Positions 45,021 to 56,946 of a stretch of 64,000 nucleotides of DNA are shown here, in pieces (positions within the stretch are counted from its first letter, which is position 1; each line of letters starts with the position of its first letter). The notes below the pieces were generated by a model that saw nothing but the letters and a program-made list of their open reading frames with translations, ran no database searches and had not been told where the DNA came from. This DNA comes from Boesenbergia rotunda (taxonomy: Eukaryota > Streptophyta > Magnoliopsida > Zingiberales > Zingiberaceae). The stretch is from positions 47,142 through 111,141 of the forward strand of contig JAGFNQ010000282.1 of NCBI GenBank assembly GCA_024364735.1. The letters run 5' to 3'. A program made the translations under genes and the position numbers.

Positions 45021-46450
45021 AGGGGGGTTATTTTCTTCTTACCCTCCTATTTCATTATGAATATCATTTTCATGTTTTCAAGTAGTAATCATTCTTTTCA
45101 AATTAGTTCTTGCTAATAAATGCTAGAATGGAGTAGAATGCATAAGAGCCATTGTAGATACCATGTTAGTCTTTTTGACATTTTATTTCTTGCATGATTA
45201 GGAATAAATGTATCCATCTAGATTTTCTTATATCGTTTTAGAGTCCTTTGAAAGTAAATTAAATTTGGTTGTCAAAACATAGGATTTAAGCCATTGTATG
45301 AAAATTCTTGATTGCTTGAGTACTTCTTAGTATTAGATTCTAGATTGATGAGTTGAGATGAATTCTTTTTACCTAGTGAGGAATTGGCCAAATTTTTGTG
45401 ATATACACATGTGATTGTACTCTAGAACTTGCTTAGGTTCTTTCAAAGCTATATTTCTATGAGTGAACCACATTTATAGAGGTAAATCACTTTGTTTCGT
45501 TTCTTATATCGTTTTTGCAATTTCCTTGTTGATACACTCTTACTCCATATTTCCTTTCCCTCTTTTTCATGTTCATAATAATATTTTGTATGAACTTGGA
45601 TACCTTAATATTTCTTAATGTTAGTTTGCCCGAGACGGACAAAAGTTTAAGTGTGGGGGAGGATGCAAGCATACTATCATTAGAAGCAAAAATGTGTCAA
45701 GTGAAAAAAAAATAAAAAAAGTGTGTGAGCTGTTAAAAAAAAAATTGGCACACTTTTTTCGCAGTTCTTCAATTCCTACTCCACCACAACCATGATACAT
45801 GCAAGATAACTCAAAAGAAATGGGCAAAGTGCATTGGGATACATTTTTGAGTGTCCAAGTCTTCCACTTTCCTTAATTTTTCCACACTTTCTTATCATGC
45901 TATATTTCTTCTCCATGTGTCCTTATCATATTATTTTCTTTGCTTTGTCATATCTTTTTGTCATATCATGTTCTTTATTTTCTTTATTGTGATTCATGAT
46001 TATTAAGCCCCTTAATTTTCTATTTCATCTCTATCATTGCCTATATCTTCTTTAACTTGTTTGAATAAGCTTTTGTAGGTGTGGATACAATTCATGAATA
46101 ATGGTGGAGAGTAGATAACAAGCAAGCCTATGGTAGTGCAAAAAGCATGTGTGTTTGAGTGAGCTCCACTTTCATCATGAACTTAGAATTCAAGAAGAGA
46201 GCCACCAAAACTTCCCTTGAAAGGCTTAGTGAGTTAAATTCATCTCAATGAATCATGAAGGATGAAAATGCTAAGTTGTTGATTTAAGGACAAGTCTCTA
46301 GTCCATTGAGCTTAGATTTTTGAGAATTGACAACCTTAGGTAATTTTCTTTCAATTGCTTCTAACTATGATTGAGAATAATCTAGGTGGATACACCCTTA
46401 GTTTACTAGTTTACTTGCCCGAGACGTGCAAGAATTAAGTGTGGGGGAGT
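45021..46450 (+). other. Non-coding 3' region of D with two polypurine tracts
   Basis: There is no significant ORF. AAAAGTTTAAGTGTGGGGGAGG at 45643-45662 and AAGTGTGGGGGAGT directly before the LTR at 46437-46450 are both PPT-like, and each is preceded by a CCCGAGACG.. word. A doubled tract also occurs in F (57556-57590 and 61412-61439). Confidence 0.65.
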
Positions 46451-48792
46451 TGATAACCATCATTTTTGTTGATTATTTTAGGCTCTTAAATCCATGTTTG
46501 ATCCACATTTTATATGCTTAAGTTTACAATTGTATTAGGTTTCATGTATTTCCTCTATTTTGGCTTTTAATTCAAATCTTTGTATATTTGGGATATTCTT
46601 AGCACTAAATTTGAATATCATTTTGTAGGCTTCAAATGATCATGGACCTAGATCAAATCGGGTCAGACTTGAGTCAGCATTGGATCCAGATCAAAGGGAT
46701 CAAGCATCAGATTAATAGGAGCCGCCCATTCAAGAGAACGGCTAGATCTGAGCCATCGATCAACTTCTGGTCAATTTGAGTTCAAGATAGAATCAATCCT
46801 GACCATAGATCAAGATCTGAAAATTTCAGTCAAATCAGAAGTAATCTGACCGTTGGATCAAGCTCAAGATGTTCTAGACCATCCATTCAAGAAAAAGGAA
46901 GATCTGGACCATCGGCCATTGATCTGGTTAATCCGAGCTGGGGACAGGTAGATCAGGACCATTGATTGAGATCTGTGGAGTTTGGTTCAGATCTGAAGAG
47001 ATCTGACCGTTGGATGAAGCCAAATCGATCTCAGCCGTCCGTTGCAAATTCTCTTCTGAGCTGTGAGCTCTGGCTTGGCTGACTGGACTCAATCTGCTGG
47101 ACCAGAGATGGGCTGAAACCTGATCTGGATTAACTGAACCTAGACCGAACAGAGGCTAAACCCGAGCCAAATGCTGGTTTAACTGAGGCTGGTCGAACTC
47201 AACTAGCAGGGCTGGACTGAGCTGGATGGACTGGCTGAACCAAAAGGCTGAACCAAAGGGCTGGACCGAACTCAAAGGTTGAGCCGAACCAATTGGATAG
47301 ACAACAAAAGCCTCATCGCGCAGAGAAGCTAGGTAGTCGAGGGGTTCCCGACTCACTCATCCACCTCCACCGGCGATCCATCGCACTTCATCGCCGCCAG
47401 CCGGACGAGCTAGGGCTCTGGGGGTTCCGAACCCTAGCCGAACGCAGCCGTCGCAGCATGTCCAGCACCACCACCACAAGCTAGGGCCAGGGATTCCAAC
47501 CCTAGCTGACTTCCTCTCCAACTTCATCGCCGCCGGCCGGACGAACTAGGGCTCTGGGGGTTCCGAACCCTAGTCGACTCCACCGCCGACGATCCAATTA
47601 TTCAGCAGTTTATTTCTTCCAGCAGATTTTCTTTTCGGTTTTTCTTCAGTAGCTTCCTTCATAGAATTTCGATTCCAGCAAATTTCATTACAGCACTTCA
47701 TTTCCAGCAGATTCCACAGCTCTTCTCATTTCCAGCAGTCGACAGTTTCATCTTCTATCCAGCAATTCATAGCAGTTCCTTTTGATCCTTCACATTTTCT
47801 TTTGATACTTCACAGCATTTCCAGAATTTCCTTCATAGCCGATTACTTTCCAGCAGCTTTTGATCAGTTCCAGCAGCAATTCATTCACAGCAGCACTTGC
47901 TTTCCTAAGATTTCTTCATCAGCATCCAGCAGCAGCAATTCATTCACAGCAGCAACTTCTTCATCACACAAATTCGGCAGTAGCTTCTTATCCAGTTGAT
48001 TGGCTTCCTTCCTCAGATTTGGTTGTATTGTTTGAATTGTTGAATGTTATGTGTTGGATGTTGAATATTTATAGTTGATGGAACTTCCCCAATTCAAATT
48101 GCACATACTTTAAGCCATTTAGAACATGCTCAATTTGTGTTTGATTAAATGCCCCTGAGAACAATTATTTCAGATTCTATTGTTATGTTGATAGTTTAAG
48201 TTGTTTTGTGTGTTTGAGTGAATTTTTGTATTGGATAGATCTTCCCATTTCAATTATCATGTTCTTGAAGCAATTTCAATCATGCCCATATGGTGTTTGG
48301 TCGAATGTCTCTTAGAATGATTACTTTCAATTGTGATGTTTCTTAGTTACTTAACTTCTATTTTGTAGTGCTTTTCCAATTGCTTTGAGTTTTATGTCTT
48401 CATTACATGCAATTAAGTTAGGAAATTAGATTTCTTTAATGCTGTAGGTTTTTGTTCCATGTCTAGATTTTATTGATGTCTTATTTCTAGCTGTCCTTTT
48501 CTTTACTGCAATTGTAATCAGGTTAAATTAGATTTCATCACCTGCACTGTCTTTCCTTAATTAGAACTAGATTTCATACCTGCTTGCTATTTCTTTTCGT
48601 GGTCTTAACATTCAAATCTAAACCCCAGTTTGATATCAAAAACCCAAAAGCAATAATTTACGATTCTGAGATTTATCATGTACTAACTACATTCGTTGGG
48701 AGACAACTCGAGTTACTCTATGCTACATTAGTTTAGAGGAGTTCGATATCTTAATTGTATTTGAAACCGTGACACGATTGAAACGGTTATCA
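46451..48792 (+). repeat. 3' LTR of element D
   Basis: This 2342-bp uninterrupted LTR runs TGATAACCATC to GAAACGGTTATCA. It is highly similar to the split 5' LTR and provides the empty target for element E (TTCATTCACAGCAGCAAC). Frames inside it (47156-47356 and 47802-47999) are shared with the other LTR and are not genes. Confidence 0.9.
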
Positions 48793-48797
48793 CTGAC

Positions 48798-49394
48798 CAA
48801 AGTTCAAAGGAGAAGGGTGTTGCGTTTATGGCAGGTGATCGAAGGAAGAAGAAGGAGAAGAAGAAGGAAAAGGAGGAGGAGGAGAGTTACTGTCACATGA
48901 CCTTCATGGCCCTAGAAGAGTCAACCAAGGAGAGTGGAGACGAATCAAGTGACTCCTCAACCGCGCCTTCATCATCTTCGGATGATGAAGAGGTAATCTC
49001 TCCCGAATTAGACAAATGCTATAGGATTATCGCATGCTTAACTAGTCTACTTAAAAAATCTAAGAATAAGGTTAAATCATTAAGATTAGAAGTAAAGGAA
49101 TTGAAAACACCTAAGGATAATAATGTTGATGACTCGCATGTTAGGATTCTTGAAGATGAAAATAAGGATTTGAAGAGCGAAGTTGAAAACCTCAAGAATA
49201 TTCTTGAAAAGTTTTCAATTAGCTCTAAAACTTTAGACAAGATCCTCAATTCTAAAAGAGTGGTCTACAACAAGGTTAGTTTAGGTTACAAACCTAAAGA
49301 ACCTAGTGTCATATCATTGATGTCAAGAACTCACTTTAGGTCACCAAATGATTCTAAGGTTCAAAATGTTAGAAAGAAAATGACTAAGGCATGA
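48798..49394 (+). pseudogene. Gag of element C, C-terminal part
   Basis: The gag frame resumes right after the CTGAC duplication. It encodes a Lys/Glu-rich stretch (GDRRKKKEKKKEKEEEE), an acidic Ser-rich linker, a long coiled-coil-like part (LEVKELKTPKDNN, LEDENKDLKSEVENLKNILE) and the end VQNVRKKMTKA. I see no CCHC zinc knuckle, which most copia Gags have. The stop at 49392-49394 is not followed by pol. Confidence 0.75.
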
Positions 49395-51321
49395 GTGCCA
49401 AAGTCTGTCATTGAAGGTTCTTTAGGTCCCAAAATTTGGGTACCTAAAACTTCTATATTTAGGATTGTATAGCTTTGTTTGAGGGGGAGCATCTATCAAC
49501 ATGGGTTGTTGATGTTAGGTGCTCTAAACACAAGACTGGAGAATCAATTATTGATACTTGAAACATACTTGATACTAATTGACAGTTTGGGTTCTTGTAT
49601 TAGTGAACAAAATAACCGTTGATCCCAGGAGATCAATAGGGCACTTATCCAAGCTGGGTATTTTAGATTTTGACCTTCATCAGTCTGAAGGACAGAGTTA
49701 AACTTTAATATTCATTTGTGTTTGGTCACTGTCCTTTCACACTTTCAAGTCTAAATGTTTCTATGTATATGTAGAACTGAGTTGTTCAAACATTGTAGAA
49801 TCATCTTTCTCAATCTTTCTCCTTCCTATTTTACAATCAATTAGAGTAACACCTGATTGTTGTTATTTAATAGTTATGTTGTTTTTCTTGGTATGCCTTT
49901 GCTGGATAAAATCAATTAATGAAATACTTCTATTAATATGAGTCTGTTAGGTATAGTTCTAGAATAGATGAGAACATTTTCTTTGATTTTTCTGTCTAAG
50001 GAAGTCAAATACAACTTTATGAATTGTCTTGATGCCAAAAGATGCTTTGAGATTTTGATACAAACCTACTGGACAATGTTAGGGATTATGGAATTCTTAA
50101 GATGTTTAAACAACATTTCCCTTTAATGATTTTCTTTGTTGATGTGGGAAAATACATGTTGGTTAAGGGAAACCCTTTTTAGGATCAAATGAATTAATTC
50201 TAATTGAATTAGGGTTTAGGAGTGGTTGAGAGTTAAACCAAACCTGGTTTCAGAGTTTCTGAAAGTTTGTTTCTGAAATCTGATGGAGAAACTTTCTATA
50301 TTGATCCTGATCGGTCCACCGACCGATCAGGACTCACCCTGATCGATCACCGTGATCGATCAGGGATCCCTCTGATCGGTCCGGTGACCGATCAAATCAA
50401 TTTTGATCAAGGAACTCCCTAATTGATCCAAAAACTCCTCAGTCCGATCATCCGACCGATCCCCTTTCATCAAATTTGATGAATTATCAATAGAACTAAG
50501 AATTAGGATGATGGTTAAGACACTTGGAACGTATGATACAAACCTGATCATTCCAAGAATAGAACACACTAGTCATTTCAAGGGCATACTTGGAAAACCG
50601 ATTATAATTGGAACATACTAATCATACTTGGAACAAAACTTAATACTGATTTGATATGAACCTATGTTGGAATGTTCAAATCTATAAGAAAGAGTTGTTT
50701 GAATCATGACTCTTGTTCCTTGATGAGGAATAACTTTTAGTCAAGAAACTCATGTCGTGTTTCAGAAATTTTTCTAAAATACCTATTGTCTACACCCGTA
50801 TGGTGGAATGAGTTTTGGATTGAACAAACATGTTTCTGGAAATTTCAATTGTTAATGCAGTCTGATCTTGAACGAATCAGAGTTACAGAAATTTTTCTAA
50901 AAACTGATCGTCCATAAATAAATCAGAAATTTTTCTGTATCGAATAATCAACGATTCTGATTGGTCACGGAGACCAATCAGGACTATATGTCGGATACAG
51001 CTGTGTTCCTTACTTGTCATATGAAGCATATACGTGTTTGACCATGATATGATTCTGTATATGTTTTCATGTGCAATTCACACTTACCTTTGATTATTTT
51101 GGGTTTGGGGAGAGACCCTTGTTTAAGGGGGAGGTATGTTTAAACTTACTAACCATACCCTTTTCGATGTTTGACAAAGGAGGAGAGAATGGTTGATTAA
51201 GTTTAGGGTTGTGTTATTGTAGGGGGAGGACTTTGATTCCCTTACGATAATTGAATTGACTTCAATTGATCTCTAATACCTAAACTTAAATCGGGTTGTC
51301 AAACAACAAAAATAGAGAGAT
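49395..51321 (+). other. Non-coding 3' internal region of C with dyads and PPTs
   Basis: In place of pol there is non-coding, AT-rich DNA. GATCGGTC/GACCGATC dyads lie at about 50308-50465. G-rich tracts occur at about 49480 (TTTGAGGGGGAGC), 51122 (TTTAAGGGGGAGG) and 51217 (TGTAGGGGGAGG), and the terminal AAAAATAGAGAGAT at 51308-51321 is a weakened PPT. Confidence 0.6.
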
Positions 51322-52818
51322 TGTTGATGCAGTCTGGCCCGATTGTTGTTTTAGTGTTGACATCGATTTAAGTTTGGTTGAGTGAATTCAGATTAAGTCC
51401 TGGTCGGGGACTAGGCACGGAGTGAATGAAATCCCGGTGAGTGAAGTCGGGTCCTGATGAGTGAAGCCAGGTAAAGGAAACCCCGGTGAGTGAAGCCGGG
51501 TCCTGGTGAGTGAAGCCAGATGACTAAAATCCCGGTGAGTGAAGTCGGGCCCTGGTGAGTGAAGCCAGGTGAAGGAAACCCCGATGAGTGAAGCCGGGTC
51601 CTGGTGAGTGAAGTCAGGTGACCGAAACCCCAGTAAATGAAGCCGGGTCGTGGTGAGTGAAGTCAGGTGACTGAAATCCCGGTGAGTGAAGTCGGATCAT
51701 GGTGAGTGAAGTCAGGTGAAGAAAACCCCGGTGAGTGAAGCCTGGTCCTGGTGAGTGAAGCTAGGTAACCGAAACCCCGGTGAGTGAAGCTGGGTCCTGG
51801 TGAGTGAAACCAGGTGATTGAAATCCCGGTGAGTGAAGCCGGGTCCTGGTGAGTGAAGCCGGGTCCTGGTGAGTGAAGCCAGGTGATGGAAACCCTGGTG
51901 AGTGAAGCCAGGTGACTGAAACCCTGGTGAGTGAATCCAGGTCCTAGCGAGGGAAGCTACGAGAGAAGCTAGGTTGAACGAAGTCCCGGTGAGTGAAGCT
52001 GGGCACGAAGTCTTGGTGCGGGGGACTGAGCATTGAGTGTACTGGTCAGAGAGGGCACGTGAGCTCATTCTCTGGGACCAGAATGAGTCAGAGAATGCTA
52101 GGAAGACTATTCTCTGGACTTAAGGATGATGTGGTCGGAGCTGGATCGGTCTGGAGACCGATCAGGGAGTTGGCACGAACTCCCTGTTGTGGATCGGTCT
52201 AGTGACCGATCTAGAGAAGTTTGATCATTCTGGTGAACGATCAGGGAGAGAACAGAAAAGTTTCTGTTCGGCTCCTGATCGGTTTGGTGAACGATCAGGG
52301 AGAGAATAGAAGCTTCTGCTGGGTTTCTGATCGTTCTGGTGAACGATCAAAGAGAGTTCAGATGGGCTCTGTGAGAACCCTTGATCGGTCAATCTGACCG
52401 ATCAAATGTCGCGACTTTCCTCATCCTGACCGATCAGGATGGCTCCTGATTGGTCAGGGAGTGACCTGATCGGTCACCAGACCGATCAGGGCACAACCTG
52501 ATTGGTCAGGTGACCGATCAGGAGCTTTGGCCTGCGGGAGCTGGAGAAAGCTCCAGCAAGTGTTGGATCGGTCCGGTGACCGATCCATGATCTGTGATCG
52601 GTCAGTGTGACCGATCACAAGAAGTCTGCGATCCCTGTTTCCTCGCTGTGGACCGTTCAGGCTGGAGCCTGATCCTTCAGGGCTTTCCCTGATCGGTCTG
52701 GTGACCGATCAGGATCATCTCTGATCGGTCTGTGGACCGATCAGTAGCTGATATCTTTAATTCAAATCCGCTGCCAGGCTTCTGATCGCGTCTGTTTTTC
52801 TCTGCGTTTTCTCTGCTA
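51322..52818 (+). repeat. 3' LTR of C, truncated at an assembly N
   Basis: This aligns with 33987-35430 in the same order, with the minisatellite (51430-51950) and dyads (52140-52745). It stops at 'TTTTCTCTGCTA' next to an N, so the last ~700 bp of the LTR are absent. No downstream TSD can be read. Confidence 0.85.
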
Positions 52819-52819
52819 N
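52819..52819. other. Single undetermined base at an abrupt junction
   Basis: The only N in the window lies exactly where LTR C stops and a truncated LTR F begins. This is likely an assembly join rather than a biological junction. Confidence 0.7.
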
Positions 52820-54138
52820 CAAACCGTCCATTCAAATATTAGAGCAATCTGAGCCACCCGATCTAGATCTAAATGATCCGAGCCAAAGAGGAGTAGATCC
52901 AAGCCAAAGAGGAGTAGATCAGAGCCTTAGATCAAGATCTGGGATGTTTGGTTCAGATCTGAAGAGATCCGACCGTTGGATGAAGCCAAAACGATCTCAA
53001 CCGTCCAAATTTAAATAGAATGTATAAATGCAGAATTCCCTCTTCTTCTCCAGTGGTCGCGTCGCGTGTAGCAGTAGCCAGATCGCAGAGTAGTTGTTCT
53101 TGTTGTTCTCCATCATTTTCTTCCTCAGTTTCTTCCTTAGATCGTGCGGCCACATCAATTCATTTGTCTTCAAGATCTCAGATCATCGAGGTGAGTTTTC
53201 TGTTCAGTTTCGTTATCTAATTCTCGCAGCTGAGAGGAGCAAAAGGGGAGGGTTTTGCCTGAGCTCCATTCTACCAATTGCTTCACTTGATCGCGGCTTT
53301 TCATCTACCGAAGCAGAAGGATTATGAGGAGGGGTTCTCCAAAGCAGTTCTGAAGGTTATTGGCATTGATCGCGAGTCTGCATGTCAAGAGGAGTTCGGT
53401 GTTCAGCTACTGGCCGATCGGGTTGATCGGATAAAGATGACTCTGATCGGTCCAGTGACCAATCAGAGGAAGGCCTGATCGGTCGGTTGACCGATCAGGA
53501 AGAGCAAAACAGCAAGGTTCACGGCAAACAGAACAGGGAAGTTTTGATTCATTGATTTTTGAGTTTAGAGGGTTTCTAACTCAACCTCTATGTGACGACA
53601 GAGGGTAGTCTTGTGATGGATTGGTTGATGTTTAATTAGGATTATTTTACGTTTAAGCATTTACTTTCTTCAATTGTTCAAGCTTTTGTCAACTACATTC
53701 CAATTCAAGTTTCTAAGAATTGTTTTGTTCTAGTTTTAATTCCATGCAATTTGTTTCCTGCAATTAATTTTCTACAATTTATTTTTTATATTGAAGTTTA
53801 GTTTTTAAGTCTCATGTCCATTGCTCTTGAAATTAAGTGCTTAATTCTTCCACTAGGTTAAGTATAGTTCTAGTAATTTCCTATTTCAGTTCTGCTATTC
53901 CATTCTATTTCATATTGTCAATTCTCTATCGCAAAATCCCCATTTTATCTAGAAAATCGAAAACATCAAACGACAAATAAAACTTGCAAGCTCAAGTTAA
54001 ACATTCATTCAACTAGTCCTTGGAAAAATACGACCTGAGGCCCCTATTCTACATTTCTATTTTGCTAGCAAGGGTTTTTAGCTTTATAAATTTCTAAATT
54101 TGAGACTCACATTCGTGACATCTATTTTGGGTCCATCA
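52820..54138 (+). repeat. 5' LTR of F, left end missing
   Basis: This matches 61863-63135 (TCCATTCAAATATTAGAGCAATCTGAGCC onward) with scattered substitutions and ends GGGTCCATCA. The first ~420 bp of the LTR, present in the right copy, are missing at the N. A duplicated GGAGTAGATC..GAGCC segment near 52890 is specific to this copy. Confidence 0.82.
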
Positions 54139-54142
54139 AATT

Positions 54143-54161
54143 TTTGACGCCGTTGCCGGGT
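54143..54161 (+). promoter_or_regulatory. PBS-like site of element F
   Basis: TTTGACGCCGTTGCCGGGT lies a few bases after the LTR end CCATCA. It differs from the common Athila-type TGGCGCCGTTGCCGGGG by an A for G near the start. Confidence 0.7.
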
Positions 54162-54354
54162 AACTAACTAGTTGAGTTTGTTTAATCTGAGTTTGTGTTT
54201 AATATTTATATCCTTTGATTCTATTTTCATTTGCTTTATCTTTTTGTATCCATTTGCTACTATTTTTGTTTGTTTGTGTGATAGGACTGCAGGTGGTGAT
54301 CCTAAGAGTTTGAGAAGCTATAGAAAATTTTTCTACTCATTCAAGCATTTCCAT

Positions 54355-54965
54355 GGCAGAATATCCGTATTTCCAGAACTTTCAGCAGCCTTGTCATAAT
54401 TTTTAGCAACCCTATTCTCAATTCCAAAATTTTCAGCAAAATTTTCTACCATTCCAGCCTTTTCAAGATTACCAACAACCAAATTATAAATTTCAACCTC
54501 AATTTCAACAATTTCAGCAAGATATTTAGCTAAGTCAGCCTTTCCAACAATTTCAGCAGCCCTATTCGAATTTCCAGCAAAACCAACCTTTCAATCAGCC
54601 ACAACAGCAATTTCAACCACAATTCTAAAATTTTCAGCAAGGGTACAATCATAGTCAGTAAGGTTTTCAACCATATACTCAGTGTTTTCAGCCTCCACAA
54701 TGTCAGCCCTCACCACAACAATTTCCACTTCAAACTCAGAATTTTCAGAGCTATAATTTTCAACAGTTTCAACCAAATTCCCAATCCAATTTTCAGCAAT
54801 TCCAGCAGCTAAATCAATCATTTGATCAGCCCCAACCATCTTATTTTCAGAATTCACAGCCTAGTCATGATTTTGAGCAACCTAATGCTACATTTCAAGT
54901 TCCACAAGAGCCATATATCAATCAAGGAGACTTTGAGGATTCTAGTGAGCTTGAGACTCAACAAC
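54355..54965 (+). pseudogene. Gln/Phe-rich gag-derived tract of element F
   Basis: This is the same FQQ/NFQQ-rich composition as 42650-43319 of D (for example FQQFQQPYSNFQQNQPFNQP), interrupted by stops, one of them at the same word as in D (a stop before NFQQGYN). It leads into the coiled-coil part at 54980. Confidence 0.5.
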
Positions 54966-54979
54966 AAAAGCTAGAGGAG

Positions 54980-55624
54980 ATGTTACAACAAGTCATTCAA
55001 CAGAAAAGTTCACAACAGCAAGAGTATGATTCTGCTCTTAAAAACATTGAGAGACACCTAGGACAAATGGTTAGTGATATGAATCGAATGCAAGCTCAAG
55101 AATCAAGCCAATCACCTTCTCAAGCTACTCAAGATTTTAAGGGGTATGATTATGCACCAATGTTGAGGAACGAGAATGTTGTTTCAAGTCTAAACATTCC
55201 AAGGAATGATTTTTCTGAAAAATTTACAGCATCTAATTTTCCATCTCAGAACAACACCGAAATTGATTTTATACCGTTTCAAAGTGACCCTAGCGCATGC
55301 CCAAGACCTTCATCAATTGATCTTGCAGTTTTGGTGGAAGAAGAAGAAGAAATCCATAAAATTAGGGCACCTATAGCAGCTAGTCCTCTTGAAATCCTTG
55401 CTCAAAATTCATTTTCAAATTTTTCAGCTCAAGAGGAAGAACCAAAAGTCTTTCTACACTTCTCACAGCACTCCAGAGAGGATCCTCCTATTATTAGCAT
55501 AGATATTTCAGATGAGGTTGTCGAGGCAGATTTAATTGCTGATGAAGCTTCACTTGACATAGTGGGAGGAGATTTTAGTTCAGAGAGAGTTGAGGATGCA
55601 TTAGCTGTGGAGGTATTCGAGTAG
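54980..55624 (+). pseudogene. Element F ORF, Gln-rich helix and acidic domain
   Basis: The frame has 214 codons. It starts with QQVIQQKSSQQQEYDSALKN, then IERHLGQMVSDMNRM, which lines up with IERSIGQIASQMN in D and with the NLE.QIGQLA motif of Athila Gag-Pol. It continues with a long acidic, low-complexity segment (VEEEEEIHKIRAP, DEVVEADLIADEASLDIV) and has no protease. It ends at a stop and the related sequence of D continues downstream in other frames. Confidence 0.5.
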
Positions 55625-56946
55625 ATGATAGAAAAGCTTATGACATTCTTGAATTTGATTCTGAAGCTCTACAGGACCCTTCTAGACTTTTATTTTGTGA
55701 TGATATAGTTGTTTTGGTCCTAATTTTTTGAATATGGTTGTTGCAGATATTGCTGAGGAAGTATGCGTTGCTAATGATTCTACAGGTGTAGGGGATTGCA
55801 TTGAGCCCCAGGGACCACCATCATTGATTGATATATTAGAAGATTTAGAGGATAAGCCAGAAAGTGTAGGGACATGCATGGTGGAAGCAAGAACCCAAGA
55901 ATCACCTTTCTTAGTTGAATGCCCACCAAAACCTGAACCTGAAGTGGAGCCCGTACATGACCAGGAGGAAGCAATAGTCACATCTACTCTTGTAGAACCT
56001 TCAGGTACTGATAAGGTAAGTATTCCTGCTATTTCTTTAGAAAAATTCATATGAAGTACCTAGGGTTGGTTTTGATGATACATTACCTGATATACCCTAT
56101 GTAGAGACTGATGCTAATTTTTTAGAAGAACTCATTGAGGTACCTAGTATTGATCTTGTTGGATGTGATGCATGTTTTGATACATCTTTTGTAGAAATTG
56201 ATTGTAAAAATTCCATAGAGGTATCCAGTGTTGATTTTGTAGATTATGATGAGATTCTTGATACATCTTTGGTAGAAATTGATTGTGAAAAACTTATAGA
56301 GGTACCCAAAATTAACGTTGTTATTTGTGAAGAATTTCGTGATACATATTATGTAGGAACTGATTTAGAAAAACTCATTGAGGTACCTAGTGTTGATTTT
56401 GTTAGTTGTGATGAAATTTTTGATATACCCTAGGTAGAGACTGATGTTGATTGTTTAGAAAGATTCATAGAGGTACCCAAGATTGATTGTGTTGAATGTG
56501 AAAAATTTCTTGATATACCTTATGTAGAGATTAATTGTGAAAATTTCATGGATGTACCTAAGATGGATTCCATTAGATGTGATGAATATCTCGATTCATT
56601 TTATGTAGAGGTTGTTTTTATTTCATTCCTTTCTTACCCTGCATGCGTACAGGAGGTATTTTCTTTACATGGTTTTGCAGGATCCCGTAGGCTTCTAGAA
56701 TGGGTACTGGAACTAAATAGCCTACAACCTCCCGGAAGGACTTCTAAAGAGCGTGTAGTGGGAGGGGTCGAATTTACCTTGACTTGTAACTATTTACCCC
56801 AAGGATGGATTCTGAACCTTAATCGTCTTCGGCCACCGGAATTTACTTATGCTAAATTGATAAGTGAGAAATCTGTGAAATATGAGATTGATCACATGAG
56901 AATAGTTCTCCCAAGATGGATGCTCCGAGCTCTTTACCCAATTTGA
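55625..56946 (+). pseudogene. Element F copy of the unrecognised repeat protein
   Basis: Pieces lie at 55728-56054 (VGDCIEPQGPPSLIDILED, VGTCMVEARTQESP) and at 56055-56547, which encodes units of the CEKLIEVPK.NVV.CEEF.DT type interrupted by stops. The last piece, 56548-56946, holds the conserved C-terminal block GSRRLLEWVLELNSLQPPGR, LPQGWILNLNRLRPPE and IVLPRWMLRALYPI with its own stop. The C-terminal block is better preserved than the repeats. Confidence 0.55.

Larger units (their letters stand above)
36864..48797 (+). mobile_element. Athila-like non-autonomous element D (TSD CTGAC)
   Basis: D spans 36869-48792, starts TGATAACCATCATTTTTG, ends ACGGTTATCA and is flanked by CTGAC at 36864-36868 and 48793-48797. 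Once the hAT insertion and its 8-bp duplication are removed, the left LTR is 2342 bp, the same length as the right LTR. The PBS-like CGTCGTTGCCGGGGA after the left LTR and the TTAAGTGTGGGGGAG tracts are typical of Athila-type Ty3/gypsy elements. The ~3.9-kb interior (42504-46450) has a Gln-rich segment and an unusual repeat ORF but no protease, RT or integrase. Confidence 0.88.
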
